Of a stretch of DNA of 64,000 nt, positions 1 through 7,052 are shown piece by piece. The position numbers and the translations under genes were made by a program. Under the pieces are notes generated by a model, which worked only from the letters and a program-made list of their open reading frames with translations, ran no database searches and had not been told where the DNA came from. This stretch comes from G963674685 sp964591275 (lineage in GTDB: Bacteria; Lernaellota; Lernaellaia; JACKCT01). Numbering within the stretch: the stretch's first letter is position 1; each line of letters starts with the position of its first letter. The DNA lies in contig CAZQAE010000003.1 of NCBI GenBank assembly GCA_964591275.1, positions 78,830-142,829 on the forward strand, read 5' to 3'.

Positions 1-623
1 AGGGAAAGACCGCCGGGCATCGGGATGTCGCGGGTCGATAAATCACGGCAGTCCAATAGGAGAGCGTGTCCTTCGCGACAGGCGGCGGAAGCCATCTGGT
101 CAAGAATGCCGCACTGGACGCCGAAGAACTCCACTTCCACTTCTCTGGCCGTCGTCGCGGCCTGCCTCGGCGACAGTTCAATGCCCGCCAGCTTGAAAAT
201 AGCCAGGACCAATGAGACCATAAAGGCGGCGCTTGACGACAATCCTGCCTCGGCGGGCACATCTCCGGCCACGTAAAGCGAAAGCCCCGGCAAATCTCCA
301 CCCTGCTTCCGAAGCCTGTCAATCACGCCCTTGATCGCATCGTGCCATTGGCCGCTAAGCGCTCCATCGCCCATGCCAAACTCGCCCGCATCGACATAGT
401 CACGGCTAACGGCATGCACCTGCCGGTCATCACGTGTTCCAACGGCTGCAACGACGTACATTTCCACGGCGCACGGCAGTACAAAACCATGGTTGTAATC
501 CGTGTGACCTCCGATTATGTTGACGCGCCCCGGCGCGCAGGCAAGGACACGAGGGCGGACCTGAAATTGTGCCTCGAATCCCAGCCGAGCTGATTGCATG
601 AGGTTTTTTGCTGCTTCATTCAT
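1..623 (-). CDS. galK: Galactokinase, GHMP family (3' end outside window)
   Basis: Phosphorylates galactose at C1 in the Leloir pathway; cytosolic. The 207 visible residues carry the galactokinase signature GRVNIIGGHTDYN (residues 32-44), the GHMP ATP-binding motif AGLSSSAA (126-133) and QCGILDQM (170-177), in which D175 aligns with the catalytic Asp. About half of a typical galactokinase (roughly 350-390 residues) is present; the rest lies beyond position 1. Residue 39 is Gly where the family usually has Glu or Asp contacting the sugar. The start at 623 is chosen because a sigma70-like promoter ends about 7 nt upstream, implying a leaderless mRNA. M9 (position 599) is an alternative start but also lacks a Shine-Dalgarno. 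Confidence 0.9.
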   Translation of the reverse strand, partial: MNEAAKNLMQSARLGFEAQFQVRPRVLACAPGRVNIIGGHTDYNHGFVLPCAVEMYVVAAVGTRDDRQVHAVSRDYVDAGEFGMGDGALSGQWHDAIKGVIDRLRKQGGDLPGLSLYVAGDVPAEAGLSSSAAFMVSLVLAIFKLAGIELSPRQAATTAREVEVEFFGVQCGILDQMASAACREGHALLLDCRDLSTRDIPMPGGLS

Positions 624-629
624 GCCGTT

Positions 630-658
630 ATTATAGGCGGCGCAAAAGCTTTTGTCAG
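630..658 (-). promoter_or_regulatory. Promoter of galK, positioned for a leaderless transcript
   Basis: Reading the minus strand, -35 CTGACA (658-653) and -10 TATAAT (635-630) are separated by 17 nt. Transcription should begin near 623, the A of the galK ATG. Divergent from the 699-727 promoter, with about 40 bp between the two -35 boxes. Confidence 0.6.
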
Positions 659-698
659 TCTAGCGACGGTGTTTTTGACGCTAAAAGGCAAGAGTCTC

Positions 699-727
699 TT
701 GACATTGCAATATATTGATATTATTAT
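699..727 (+). promoter_or_regulatory. Strong sigma70-type promoter of the HesB-like selenoprotein gene
   Basis: A consensus -35 TTGACA (699-704) and -10 TATTAT (722-727) are separated by exactly 17 nt. The expected start is near 734, immediately before a terminator-like hairpin. Confidence 0.7.
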
Positions 728-736
728 ATCCAAAGG

Positions 737-756
737 CCCCGCATCCGGGGTTTTTT
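737..756 (+). terminator. Terminator-like hairpin at the very start of the selenoprotein mRNA leader
   Basis: The stem CCCCG/CGGGG with loop CATC (737-750) is followed by six T residues. It lies between the predicted transcription start (about 734) and the ribosome site CGGAGG (near 771). It could be an attenuator, a 5' stabilising hairpin, or the end of a very short RNA. No open frame ends just upstream on this strand. Confidence 0.5.
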
Positions 757-782
757 AAAACAACAATCCTCGGAGGTTGGAA

Positions 783-1139
783 ATGCAGTCTGTGACACAA
801 ACCGGACAATTGAACGTGGACATTACGGACTCGGCTATTGCCGAATTGCGTAATGCGTTGAAATCGCCCGGGCGGGAAGGCAAGTCAATTCGCCTGGTCT
901 ATGAAGGCTTCGGCTGAGGCGGGCCCAAACTGGGTTTGGCTCTGGATGAGCCAAAAGAAAGCGAAACGATTTTCACAAGCGACGACTTTAGTCTCCTGGC
1001 CGACATGGAAACGCAAAAAGAGATCAAAAACGGCGGCGGCGTCATGATTGATCACATTAAAGACCCCTGGCACGGCCCCACATTCTCAATTCGTTTCTCG
1101 GATCAGGTTCCTGGCGGCTGCTCGGGCAATTGTTCATAA
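783..1139 (+). CDS. HesB/IscA-like selenoprotein with in-frame UGA (Sec45)
   Basis: An A-type (HesB/IscA-like) iron-sulfur protein of 118 residues if UGA at 915-917 is read as selenocysteine. The frame continues without interruption on both sides: residues 42-48 read GFG-Sec-GGP, followed by LGLALDEP, the conserved context in which HesB-like proteins have Cys and in which a known HesB-like selenoprotein family has Sec. The C-terminus GGCSGNCS supplies further Cys for cluster or redox chemistry. A hairpin suited to a bacterial SECIS lies directly downstream of the UGA. The start at 783 has a good ribosome site (CGGAGG) and its own promoter (699-727). A standard gene caller would report only the fragment from 936. 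Translation needs SelA, SelB and SelC, none of which lies in this window. Confidence 0.88.
915..940 (+). promoter_or_regulatory. Candidate bacterial SECIS: Sec UGA plus downstream hairpin
   Basis: UGA at 915-917 is followed by a perfect 6-bp stem CCAAAC/GTTTGG (925-930 and 934-939) with apical loop UGG (931-933). The loop begins 14 nt after the UGA and contains G, in keeping with SelB-recognised bacterial elements. A competing stem GGCTC/GAGCC (938-942 and 948-952) overlaps its 3' arm. The fold was judged by eye. Confidence 0.65.
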
Positions 1140-1164
1140 AATTTACTCAGGGTGTAAATGCGCA

Positions 1165-1335
1165 ATGATCTCATTTTTCAAGCAACTCTTTGAGAAAAAT
1201 AAGCCAGTGCCCAATCTCGGGCGAAACGACGTGTGCTGGTGCGGCAGCGGTTTAAAATACAAGCGATGTCACATGAGCCGCGACGCGCAGAAAAAATCAA
1301 AGGAACTTGCCGCAGCTTGCTGGAGCAAGTCTTGA
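1165..1335 (+). CDS. Small SEC-C motif protein
   Basis: A 56-residue protein built around a SEC-C zinc-binding motif, C-W-C-G-S-G-x5-C-H (CxC...CH), as at the C-terminus of SecA and in many small standalone proteins. The N-terminus is short and amphipathic (MISFFKQLFEKN). It starts 26 nt after the selenoprotein stop, with AGGG about 12 nt upstream of the ATG, so it is probably co-transcribed with that gene; the strong terminator at 1394 closes the unit. The function is unknown; metal binding or ribosome/SecB association is inference only. A longer frame from 1048 overlaps the selenoprotein and is less likely. Confidence 0.75.
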   Translation: MISFFKQLFEKNKPVPNLGRNDVCWCGSGLKYKRCHMSRDAQKKSKELAAACWSKS

Positions 1336-1393
1336 GGAAAGCCTCTGAAGTGAGTTTCACTTCTTTTATGACATCAATTTGAATTTTCGTATG

Positions 1394-1427
1394 CGCATCA
1401 AGGGTATCTCCCTTGATGCGTTTTTTT
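1394..1427 (+). terminator. Rho-independent terminator
   Basis: A perfect 11-bp stem CGCATCAAGGG/CCCTTGATGCG (1394-1404 and 1410-1420) with loop TATCT is followed by seven T residues. It ends the selenoprotein/SEC-C transcript. Confidence 0.93.
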
Positions 1428-1513
1428 GTCGGATAAATTTGGCTCAAATTTAAATTCAACCGACCCTTGCGGTGCGGTTTAAGGGACGAGGGGTTAAGTG
1501 CTTAAGTGATTTT

Positions 1514-2791
1514 TCAGTCCCGGGAACATCGGAAACCTATGCCGCTGCCCCCGCTCGAAGGGTCGAACCAGTTCCGATCCGATACGCGTAGGCCCCAGGG
1601 TTCATCGCCCCAACCACCGCCCCGGATAACGCGAAGCGTACCGGTATCCGGGCCTTGCGGATCGTTCGGCCAGGCGTCCGGCGAATACTCGTCGTAATAA
1701 TCCGAAAGGTACCAGTCGCTGACCCATTCATATACATTGCCCGCCATGTCGTGCGCGCCATATGGACTGCGGCCATCAGTCGTCTGATACGCGCCGCCGT
1801 GATCGCTGCCATCATAGTAACCCACAGGCGTAGTGCCGTCATCGAAAAGATCGCCAGAGTCGTAGTAATTTGCGGCGTTGGCGATCCAGGCGTCTCCCCA
1901 GGGATAGATGTAGTGTTCCGCAGCGCCCTTGGCCACCTTCTCCCACTCGGCTTCCGTGGGCAAACGCTTGCCCTGCACCTCGCAGTAGGCCGTAGCGCCG
2001 TACCTGGTCACTTCCACAAGAGGGTGATCTTCATAACCAGCGTCCGCGGACCAAACGCCGCCGGATTCGCTAAGGCGCAAGTAGATGGAATCCGCATCCA
2101 CGCACTCGTATCCCTCGCAGTCGTTGCCGTGCCAGGTCAGAAACTCCGCGTAAGTCGTATTCGTCACTTCGTATGTGTCGATGTAATATGCCGACAGCCA
2201 GACCTCGTGGCGGGGTGATTCAAAAGTATAGCACTCGCTGTCCTCCGGCTCGCAGCCCATCTGGAAATTGCCTTCGGAAACGAAGACTTCGTCGCCGGAT
2301 TCCCCTGTCGTGGTGGTTGTTGAGGTCGTCGTGACGATTGTCGTGGTGGTCGTTGGTGGAGTGGTTGTGGTTGTTGCAACCGTCGTTGTAGTCGTAGGCG
2401 CAACCGTTGTAGTTGTTGTCGGTTCCTGCGTGGTTGTGGTCGTCGGCGCAACCGTGGTGGTCGTGGTCGGTTCCTGCGTGGTTGTGGTCGTCGGCGCAAC
2501 CGTTGTCGTTGTAGGCGCAACTATGGTTGTTGTAGTTGTTGACTCAACGGTTGTCGTTGTAGTCGTCGGCGCAACCGTGGTGGTTGTCGTGGTCGGAGGC
2601 GATATCGTGGTTGTGGTCGTGGGCTCGGTGTCGTCATCGACATCGTCATTCGCGTCGTCGTCGCCGGAATCATCATCATCGGTGGACGCAATGCCGGAAT
2701 CATCGTCGTCGTCTCCGCATCCGCCGCACGAAATGGAAAAAGACAGAAGACAAATCAAAATCAAAGCAAAAATTCGTGAAGTCGCTCGCAT
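1514..2791 (-). CDS. Surface lipoprotein with Thr-rich stalk and FGE-sulfatase (SUMF1-like) domain
   Basis: A 425-residue protein. Residues 1-21 form a lipoprotein signal with lipobox ending at C22 (LSFSISC). An Asp-rich segment (27-54) is followed by a long Thr/Pro linker of TTTTTVAP and TTTTTQEP units (about 57-162) and a C-terminal formylglycine-generating-enzyme-like domain (169-425) with GNFQMGC, the YIDTYEVTN stretch, LPTEAEWE and a final RGGGW...GFRCSRD. FGE-like folds in bacterial lipoproteins often do not modify sulfatases, so the enzymatic role is uncertain; surface display is inferred. The start at 2791 is preceded by AAGGAG; a longer frame to 2845 lacks a ribosome site. Its leader is nearly identical to that of the gene at 2893-4290. 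Confidence 0.85.
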   Translation of the reverse strand: MRATSRIFALILICLLSFSISCGGCGDDDDDSGIASTDDDDSGDDDANDDVDDDTEPTTTTTISPPTTTTTTVAPTTTTTTVESTTTTTIVAPTTTTVAPTTTTTQEPTTTTTVAPTTTTTQEPTTTTTVAPTTTTTVATTTTTPPTTTTTIVTTTSTTTTTGESGDEVFVSEGNFQMGCEPEDSECYTFESPRHEVWLSAYYIDTYEVTNTTYAEFLTWHGNDCEGYECVDADSIYLRLSESGGVWSADAGYEDHPLVEVTRYGATAYCEVQGKRLPTEAEWEKVAKGAAEHYIYPWGDAWIANAANYYDSGDLFDDGTTPVGYYDGSDHGGAYQTTDGRSPYGAHDMAGNVYEWVSDWYLSDYYDEYSPDAWPNDPQGPDTGTLRVIRGGGWGDEPWGLRVSDRNWFDPSSGGSGIGFRCSRD

Positions 2792-2857
2792 TTCAATCTC
2801 CTTGTTATCTGCCAGGAATTTAAATGAACTACCAGTTATTAGCAAGTCATATCAAAT
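2724..2857. repeat. Duplicated leader, copy 1 (copy 2 at 4224-4357)
   Basis: About 134 bp covering promoter, leader and signal-peptide codons is closely matched exactly 1500 bp further on. The best-conserved core is TGAACTACCAGTTATTAGCA in both copies. Confidence 0.8.
2817..2845 (-). promoter_or_regulatory. Candidate promoter of the FGE-domain lipoprotein gene
   Basis: On the minus strand, TTGCTA (2845-2840) and TAAATT (2822-2817) are separated by 17 nt. The same arrangement is conserved at 4317-4345, which supports it. Confidence 0.5.
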
Positions 2858-2892
2858 TACTGAAAAGCAAAAAAGCGCGCCAGTAACCTTGA

Positions 2893-4290
2893 TTATTCGC
2901 AGGGGAAATCCTCGAACAAGAGCAATGAATGAAAGCCGCCGCCATCGATGGTGAGGAAAAATCCGCGATTGCCGCCGGCGCACTCATCGTTTGAAGTCAG
3001 TGCGATGCCTTCGTAATTTGAGGAGCCGAAAAGGACCGGCGCCGGGCCGGTGATAACCTTGATCGTATCCAACTTAGGCATTCCTCCAACATCCGTTGAA
3101 GAAATCCCGGTCACCTCCAATACATTGTGCGAAGCGCCGTGCCAGACGTACATAAGCCCGGTCGAACGGTCGAATTCCAGTCCGGCGCTTTCGCTTCGGT
3201 CCGTTTTGTATTCGCCCACGAACACAAAGCTGCCGTCGCTTCGATTTAGGTCGAAGACATAGAGGTTTCCACCATTTTGATGCGCGACGAACATCAGCCC
3301 GTCCATGCCTTGCGTACTGGCGTAGGGATCACCACTTGGATCGGTAAATCCTTGCTCTGCCAAAAGGAAATCGGGAACGAAAGTGATCCCTTCCGCGCCG
3401 GACCCGCCGTTTACCGGCAAATGGGCAGATGTGTTCCAATCGTTGACGAGCGTGGCGGCGCCATACGTCGAAAAATCGTATTCTTTGATATGTTCCTGGC
3501 CTTCAACGATGAGGTACAAGGTTTTCGGCTCACTCAAATCCGCCAGGGTCAGACCTTCCAAATCGCCGAAATCGCTCCACTCGCCCCGGTCTGCGCCCTG
3601 GTAATCGATCTCAAAACCGCCTAAGCCGTCTTTGACAACAGCCCAGATTTTCGAAGGGCCGTTGTTGCGGCAAACCCAAAGTGTTTGCGCAAGCGGGTTC
3701 CAAACCGCGCCGCTAAGATCACCGTGGAAATCATTGATAAGGGGCCCTTCGATACCGGTCAAATTCGTCGCTGCCGACGAAATTTCGGCGGGCCACGAGC
3801 AATCGAAAAGAGGAGTGGTCACGCATAGGCTTTCGTGGCAGATGTTCTGCGTGCAATCCAAGCCATCATCGCAGGATGCGCCGTCATTGTCGGTCCATTC
3901 GCTTGTGTCTGAAGCAACCTGACATATCAGGCAAACGTTGTCGGGATTGGTTTCGCCATCAGCGTAACAGCTTTCTTCGATCAGGCAGCCTTCGCAGTCG
4001 TCATCGTCATCGACATCATCATCGACATCATCGTCCACATCGTCATCGACATCATCGTCCACATCGTCGTCCGCGTCGTCATCCGCATCGTCATCGACGT
4101 CGTCGTCCACGTCGTCGTTTACGTCATCATCGACATCATCGTCTGCGTCGTCGTTCAGATCGTCATCATCCATATCGTCATCAGTAGACACCTCGCCGGA
4201 ATCATCGTCGTCTCCGCCTCCGCCGCACGAAATGGAAAAAGACAGAAAACAAAGCAGAAGCAACGCAAACATTAGTGAAGTCGCTCGCAT
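2893..4290 (-). CDS. Lipoprotein with Asp-rich tether, Cys-rich module and SdiA-regulated-like beta-propeller
   Basis: A 465-residue protein. The signal and lipobox (C22) are almost the same as in the neighbouring FGE lipoprotein. Residues about 26-98 are dominated by DDD(V/A/L)(D/N) repeats. A Cys-rich module (about 99-165, with CLICQ and SCDDGLDC) resembles the DDGxxC modules of myxobacterial secreted proteins. Residues about 170-465 resemble SdiA-regulated / phytase-like esterase beta-propellers (GIEGPLINDFHGDLSG, DLEGLTLAD, GMDGLMFVAHQ, ENKYEGIALT-like blades). The enzymatic activity is unknown; binding or hydrolysis at the cell surface is plausible. The start at 4290 has AAGGGG upstream. 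The 3' end lies about 100 bp upstream of the FGE lipoprotein gene, which has its own promoter. Confidence 0.8.
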   Translation of the reverse strand: MRATSLMFALLLLCFLSFSISCGGGGDDDDSGEVSTDDDMDDDDLNDDADDDVDDDVNDDVDDDVDDDADDDADDDVDDDVDDDVDDDVDDDVDDDDDCEGCLIEESCYADGETNPDNVCLICQVASDTSEWTDNDGASCDDGLDCTQNICHESLCVTTPLFDCSWPAEISSAATNLTGIEGPLINDFHGDLSGAVWNPLAQTLWVCRNNGPSKIWAVVKDGLGGFEIDYQGADRGEWSDFGDLEGLTLADLSEPKTLYLIVEGQEHIKEYDFSTYGAATLVNDWNTSAHLPVNGGSGAEGITFVPDFLLAEQGFTDPSGDPYASTQGMDGLMFVAHQNGGNLYVFDLNRSDGSFVFVGEYKTDRSESAGLEFDRSTGLMYVWHGASHNVLEVTGISSTDVGGMPKLDTIKVITGPAPVLFGSSNYEGIALTSNDECAGGNRGFFLTIDGGGFHSLLLFEDFPCE

Positions 4291-4357
4291 TAAAATCCCC
4301 TTAATTATCTGCCAGAAAATTAAATGAACTACCAGTTATTAGCAAGTCATATCCAAT
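4224..4357. repeat. Duplicated leader, copy 2 (copy 1 at 2724-2857)
   Basis: Matches copy 1 through the promoter, leader and first 22 codons. The two genes then diverge completely except for acidic low-complexity sequence. Confidence 0.8.
4317..4345 (-). promoter_or_regulatory. Candidate promoter of the beta-propeller lipoprotein gene
   Basis: On the minus strand, TTGCTA (4345-4340) and TAATTT (4322-4317) are separated by 17 nt, as at 2817-2845. Confidence 0.5.
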
Positions 4358-4459
4358 TGTGAGCTATTTGCGCTGTACCAATTTTTGGAATGTCTGCGAA
4401 AATCAGCGCCCTGGAGAAAGAAGGAAGGAGAACTCGACTAAATACAATGCGCCAACCTT

Positions 4460-4598
4460 TGTCATTTCGACTCAGAGCGAAGCGAAGTGGAGAAATCCCT
4501 TTTAAATTGCGCTGTCACCATAATAATTGGCTTTCAACCGGCTATGTTGAAGGGATTTCTCGACTTGCCGACTAAAGTCAGCTTCGCTCGAAATGACA
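4460..4598. repeat. Intergenic imperfect inverted repeat (family copy A)
   Basis: The left arm begins TGTCATTTCGA with AGCGAAGCGAAGTGGAGAAA; the right arm ends GCTTCGCTCGAAATGACA. The centre carries AAATCCCTT / AAGGGATTT. A second member is at 8434-8571. The rest of the 4346-4711 gap shows nothing recognisable. It resembles the mobile palindromic intergenic repeats seen in many environmental genomes. Confidence 0.75.
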
Positions 4599-4711
4599 GG
4601 AAAATTGCCGGTCGAGTGTGTCGCCCTTCGGGCTTTTGAATTCGTGGGGTAAAGAGATTCAACGACCCGCGCAAAACCCCGCCATTACTGACTTTGCTTT
4701 GAAAATGTCAT

Positions 4712-5740
4712 TCAAACATTGGACGAACAGGCGCCGCAATCCCGGCATGGTTCGACAAGCTCTCCCCGGCCGGAAGCGGCGCGGCGCACGGCGGCCATGG
4801 CGGGGCTGTTCCATGCGCTGAAAAAACCGTCGCGAAAAACATTGCTCACATCGCAGGCGGGATCGTGGACGTAACAACAGGCCGCCAATCCGCCGTCGGG
4901 GGCGATAACGGCGGCGCGCCAGGGCCAAAAACAAACCTCGCCCACGTTATCCTTCAGATCCAGAGCACGGGAGACCGGCGCCCTTTCATCAAACCATTCA
5001 CGAGCCAGTTTCTCGTCATGCGACCCGAAGGGAAGATTGGGGTTTTCCACTTCGAAGCCGTCGAAACCCCATTCGCGGTGCAGTGATCGAGCCTGATCGA
5101 TCTGATCCCGATTGTGCGCGAAATGCAGCATCTGCCAAATGAGCCTGGGCCTGGATTTTCCGAGCCGGGCTTTCGCGGCAGCCAGCGCCAGAACGTTTCG
5201 CTTGACGATCTCGATGTCCGATCCCACGCGGTACCGACTGTGAACCTCCTGCGTTGTGCCGTCGAGGCTGACCACGATCCGGTCCGGCCCTGAGGCGATA
5301 AGTTCCAGCGCTTCCGACTCACGCAAGGGTCTGGACAAATTGGTCCCGATCACACATCCCAATCGCCGCCGTCTGGTCGCGGCCACGTAATCGGAAAGCC
5401 CCGGCACCAGCGTCGGCTCACCCCAGCAATAAAGGTGAACCTGGAAGGATCGCTCAGCGATCTGATCGAGAATGTCGGCGAAAGACTTTAAGGGCATCAC
5501 GCTTTTGGCCCGCTTCACTTCGCCGCGCCCCGTCGCGCACAAGGGGCATTTAAGCTGGCACACGTTGGTGATGTCGATGGTCACGGTCGGCGGATAGGAA
5601 TCAAGAATATCCCGGCGACGAAAAAATTCCAGCTCGTTTTGAAAAACGTTCACCAAACGCCTGGGCGTCGCATAGCGCGCCAACAGTTCCAGGTTTGCGG
5701 CCAGGCGGGCAAGCCGCGTTTTAAGGATAGGATTCATCAT
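4712..5740 (-). CDS. Radical SAM / SPASM-domain protein
   Basis: A 342-residue radical SAM enzyme. The cluster motif C-x3-C-x2-C is at C61, C65 and C68 after DITNV, followed by HLYCWGEPTL (SAM-binding region) and a C-terminal SPASM-like Cys set (CFWPW, AACCYV, CRDCGACSSNV). The start is the ATG at 5740, which overlaps the TGA of the upstream ABC ATPase gene (ATGA), indicating translational coupling; the longer frame to 5905 lies inside that gene. SPASM enzymes modify peptides or small molecules; the substrate here is unknown. Two such enzymes flank a Wzt-type ATPase, suggesting a role in making or modifying an exported glycan or glycolipid. Confidence 0.85.
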   Translation of the reverse strand: MMNPILKTRLARLAANLELLARYATPRRLVNVFQNELEFFRRRDILDSYPPTVTIDITNVCQLKCPLCATGRGEVKRAKSVMPLKSFADILDQIAERSFQVHLYCWGEPTLVPGLSDYVAATRRRRLGCVIGTNLSRPLRESEALELIASGPDRIVVSLDGTTQEVHSRYRVGSDIEIVKRNVLALAAAKARLGKSRPRLIWQMLHFAHNRDQIDQARSLHREWGFDGFEVENPNLPFGSHDEKLAREWFDERAPVSRALDLKDNVGEVCFWPWRAAVIAPDGGLAACCYVHDPACDVSNVFRDGFFSAWNSPAMAAVRRAASGRGELVEPCRDCGACSSNV

Positions 5741-7029
5741 CCATCCTCGGGCGAAAACTCTTCGAGCTTGTTGAGTGTAAAACCACTTTCGCCGTAGGCC
5801 AGGCCGCCGCCGTGCTCGCGCTTTTGACGGACGGTGACAATGATCTTGTACTCGCGCGCGTCGTAGGGGCTTTTGGCGGAAAAGCTCTGATACTCGTCGG
5901 GCCACAATCCCACGTTGGCGTAATAATCCCCGCCCAGCATGTTCAGCGAAGGGTAATGCAAAAGCACCTCGTAATGTCCCTCGACATTCAGAAAGTGAAT
6001 CTCCTGCCGATAGTTGTTGATGCCCTGCACGAGCAGGCCGTCGTTGCGCAGGAACTGAACGCGAAAGCAGGGATCGGGCAGCGGGCCGTCGGTGACAAAG
6101 CGCATCCTCATGGTCATGGGCTGCCCCGTCTCGAACTCTTCTTGCGGCCTGCCGCCCGGCCCGAGGAATTGCACTTCGATGATGCGCGCGCCTTCGGTGC
6201 GCTGGTGCGAAGGGCTAAGAACTTCGTCATGCACCACCGGCGCCTCGATCTTCGTATAATGTTTTTCGCACTCCTCAACGTAACATTTGATAACCTGGTC
6301 CGTTTGCCCCACCATGACCACCTGCCCGTCGTTGAGCAAAATCAGTCGGTCGCAAAAGCTGGAGACCTCTGAAAGGCTGTGGCTGCTGACCACGATGGTT
6401 TTGCCCTGGTCGCGAAAGGTGCGAATGGCGTTGATGCACTTGCGCTGAAAGAGAAAGTCGCCCACCGCCAGGACTTCGTCCACGATGAGCACGTCGAAAG
6501 GTATGTGAATCGCCACCGCGAATCCGAGGCGCACCTGCATGCCCGTTGAATATGTCCTGAAAGGATGCTCGATGCGATCCGCAATGCCGGAAAAGTCAAG
6601 GATTTTGGGTTGCAGTTCGCGAACCTGCGCAGGTGCCATGCCCATCAGGGAGCATTTCGCGATGATGTTCTCGCGACCGGAAAGGTCGGGATTGAAACCG
6701 GTCGAGGGGTCCAGGATATAACTCCGAAGGCCGCGGACTTCCACCAGCCCGGCGGTGGGATAGGATGTGCCGGCGAGAACTTTTAAGAGCGTGCTTTTCC
6801 CGGTGCCGTTGTCGCCGATCACGCCCAGGCATTCGCCGTGATCCACCTCGAAGGAAAGGTCGAAAAGCGCGCGCTTCTTATCGTGATAGTCACGCCGCCC
6901 CATCATCAGCAGCTCTTTGAGCTTTTGCCCGCGACGCGAATAGATGTGGTAGTCCTTCGTCAGGTTCTTGACCACGATCGCTTTTTGCGACGCGTTGTCC
7001 TCTTGCATGTTTTGAATTTCGTCGGCCAA
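5737..7029 (-). CDS. Polysaccharide ABC transporter ATP-binding protein (Wzt/TagH type)
   Basis: A 430-residue ATPase. The nucleotide-binding domain covers residues 18-265 with Walker A GDNGTGKST (72-80), signature STGMQ (161-165), Walker B VLIVDE (180-185) and switch His in SSHSLSE. Residues about 275-425 form a Wzt-like beta-sandwich C-terminal domain, which in O-antigen exporters recognises the glycan terminus. It powers export of lipid-linked polysaccharide together with an ABC-2 permease; none is in this operon, though one lies at 52650-53492. It sits between two radical SAM genes in one operon. The permease may lie elsewhere. Confidence 0.9.
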   Translation of the reverse strand: MADEIQNMQEDNASQKAIVVKNLTKDYHIYSRRGQKLKELLMMGRRDYHDKKRALFDLSFEVDHGECLGVIGDNGTGKSTLLKVLAGTSYPTAGLVEVRGLRSYILDPSTGFNPDLSGRENIIAKCSLMGMAPAQVRELQPKILDFSGIADRIEHPFRTYSTGMQVRLGFAVAIHIPFDVLIVDEVLAVGDFLFQRKCINAIRTFRDQGKTIVVSSHSLSEVSSFCDRLILLNDGQVVMVGQTDQVIKCYVEECEKHYTKIEAPVVHDEVLSPSHQRTEGARIIEVQFLGPGGRPQEEFETGQPMTMRMRFVTDGPLPDPCFRVQFLRNDGLLVQGINNYRQEIHFLNVEGHYEVLLHYPSLNMLGGDYYANVGLWPDEYQSFSAKSPYDAREYKIIVTVRQKREHGGGLAYGESGFTLNKLEEFSPEDG

Positions 7030-7052
7030 ATACGAATCCTAAGCTAATGGAA

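Noticed and set aside
2268..2954. Plus-strand open frame of Val-rich sequence opposite the Thr/Asp-rich lipoprotein
   Set aside because: It is the antisense of repeated Thr and Asp codons, has no ribosome site, and the minus-strand protein has clear domains.
3990..4190. Tandem GAT/GAC-rich array as a CRISPR or minisatellite
   Set aside because: It is in frame as Asp-rich tether codons of a lipoprotein and has no regular spacers.
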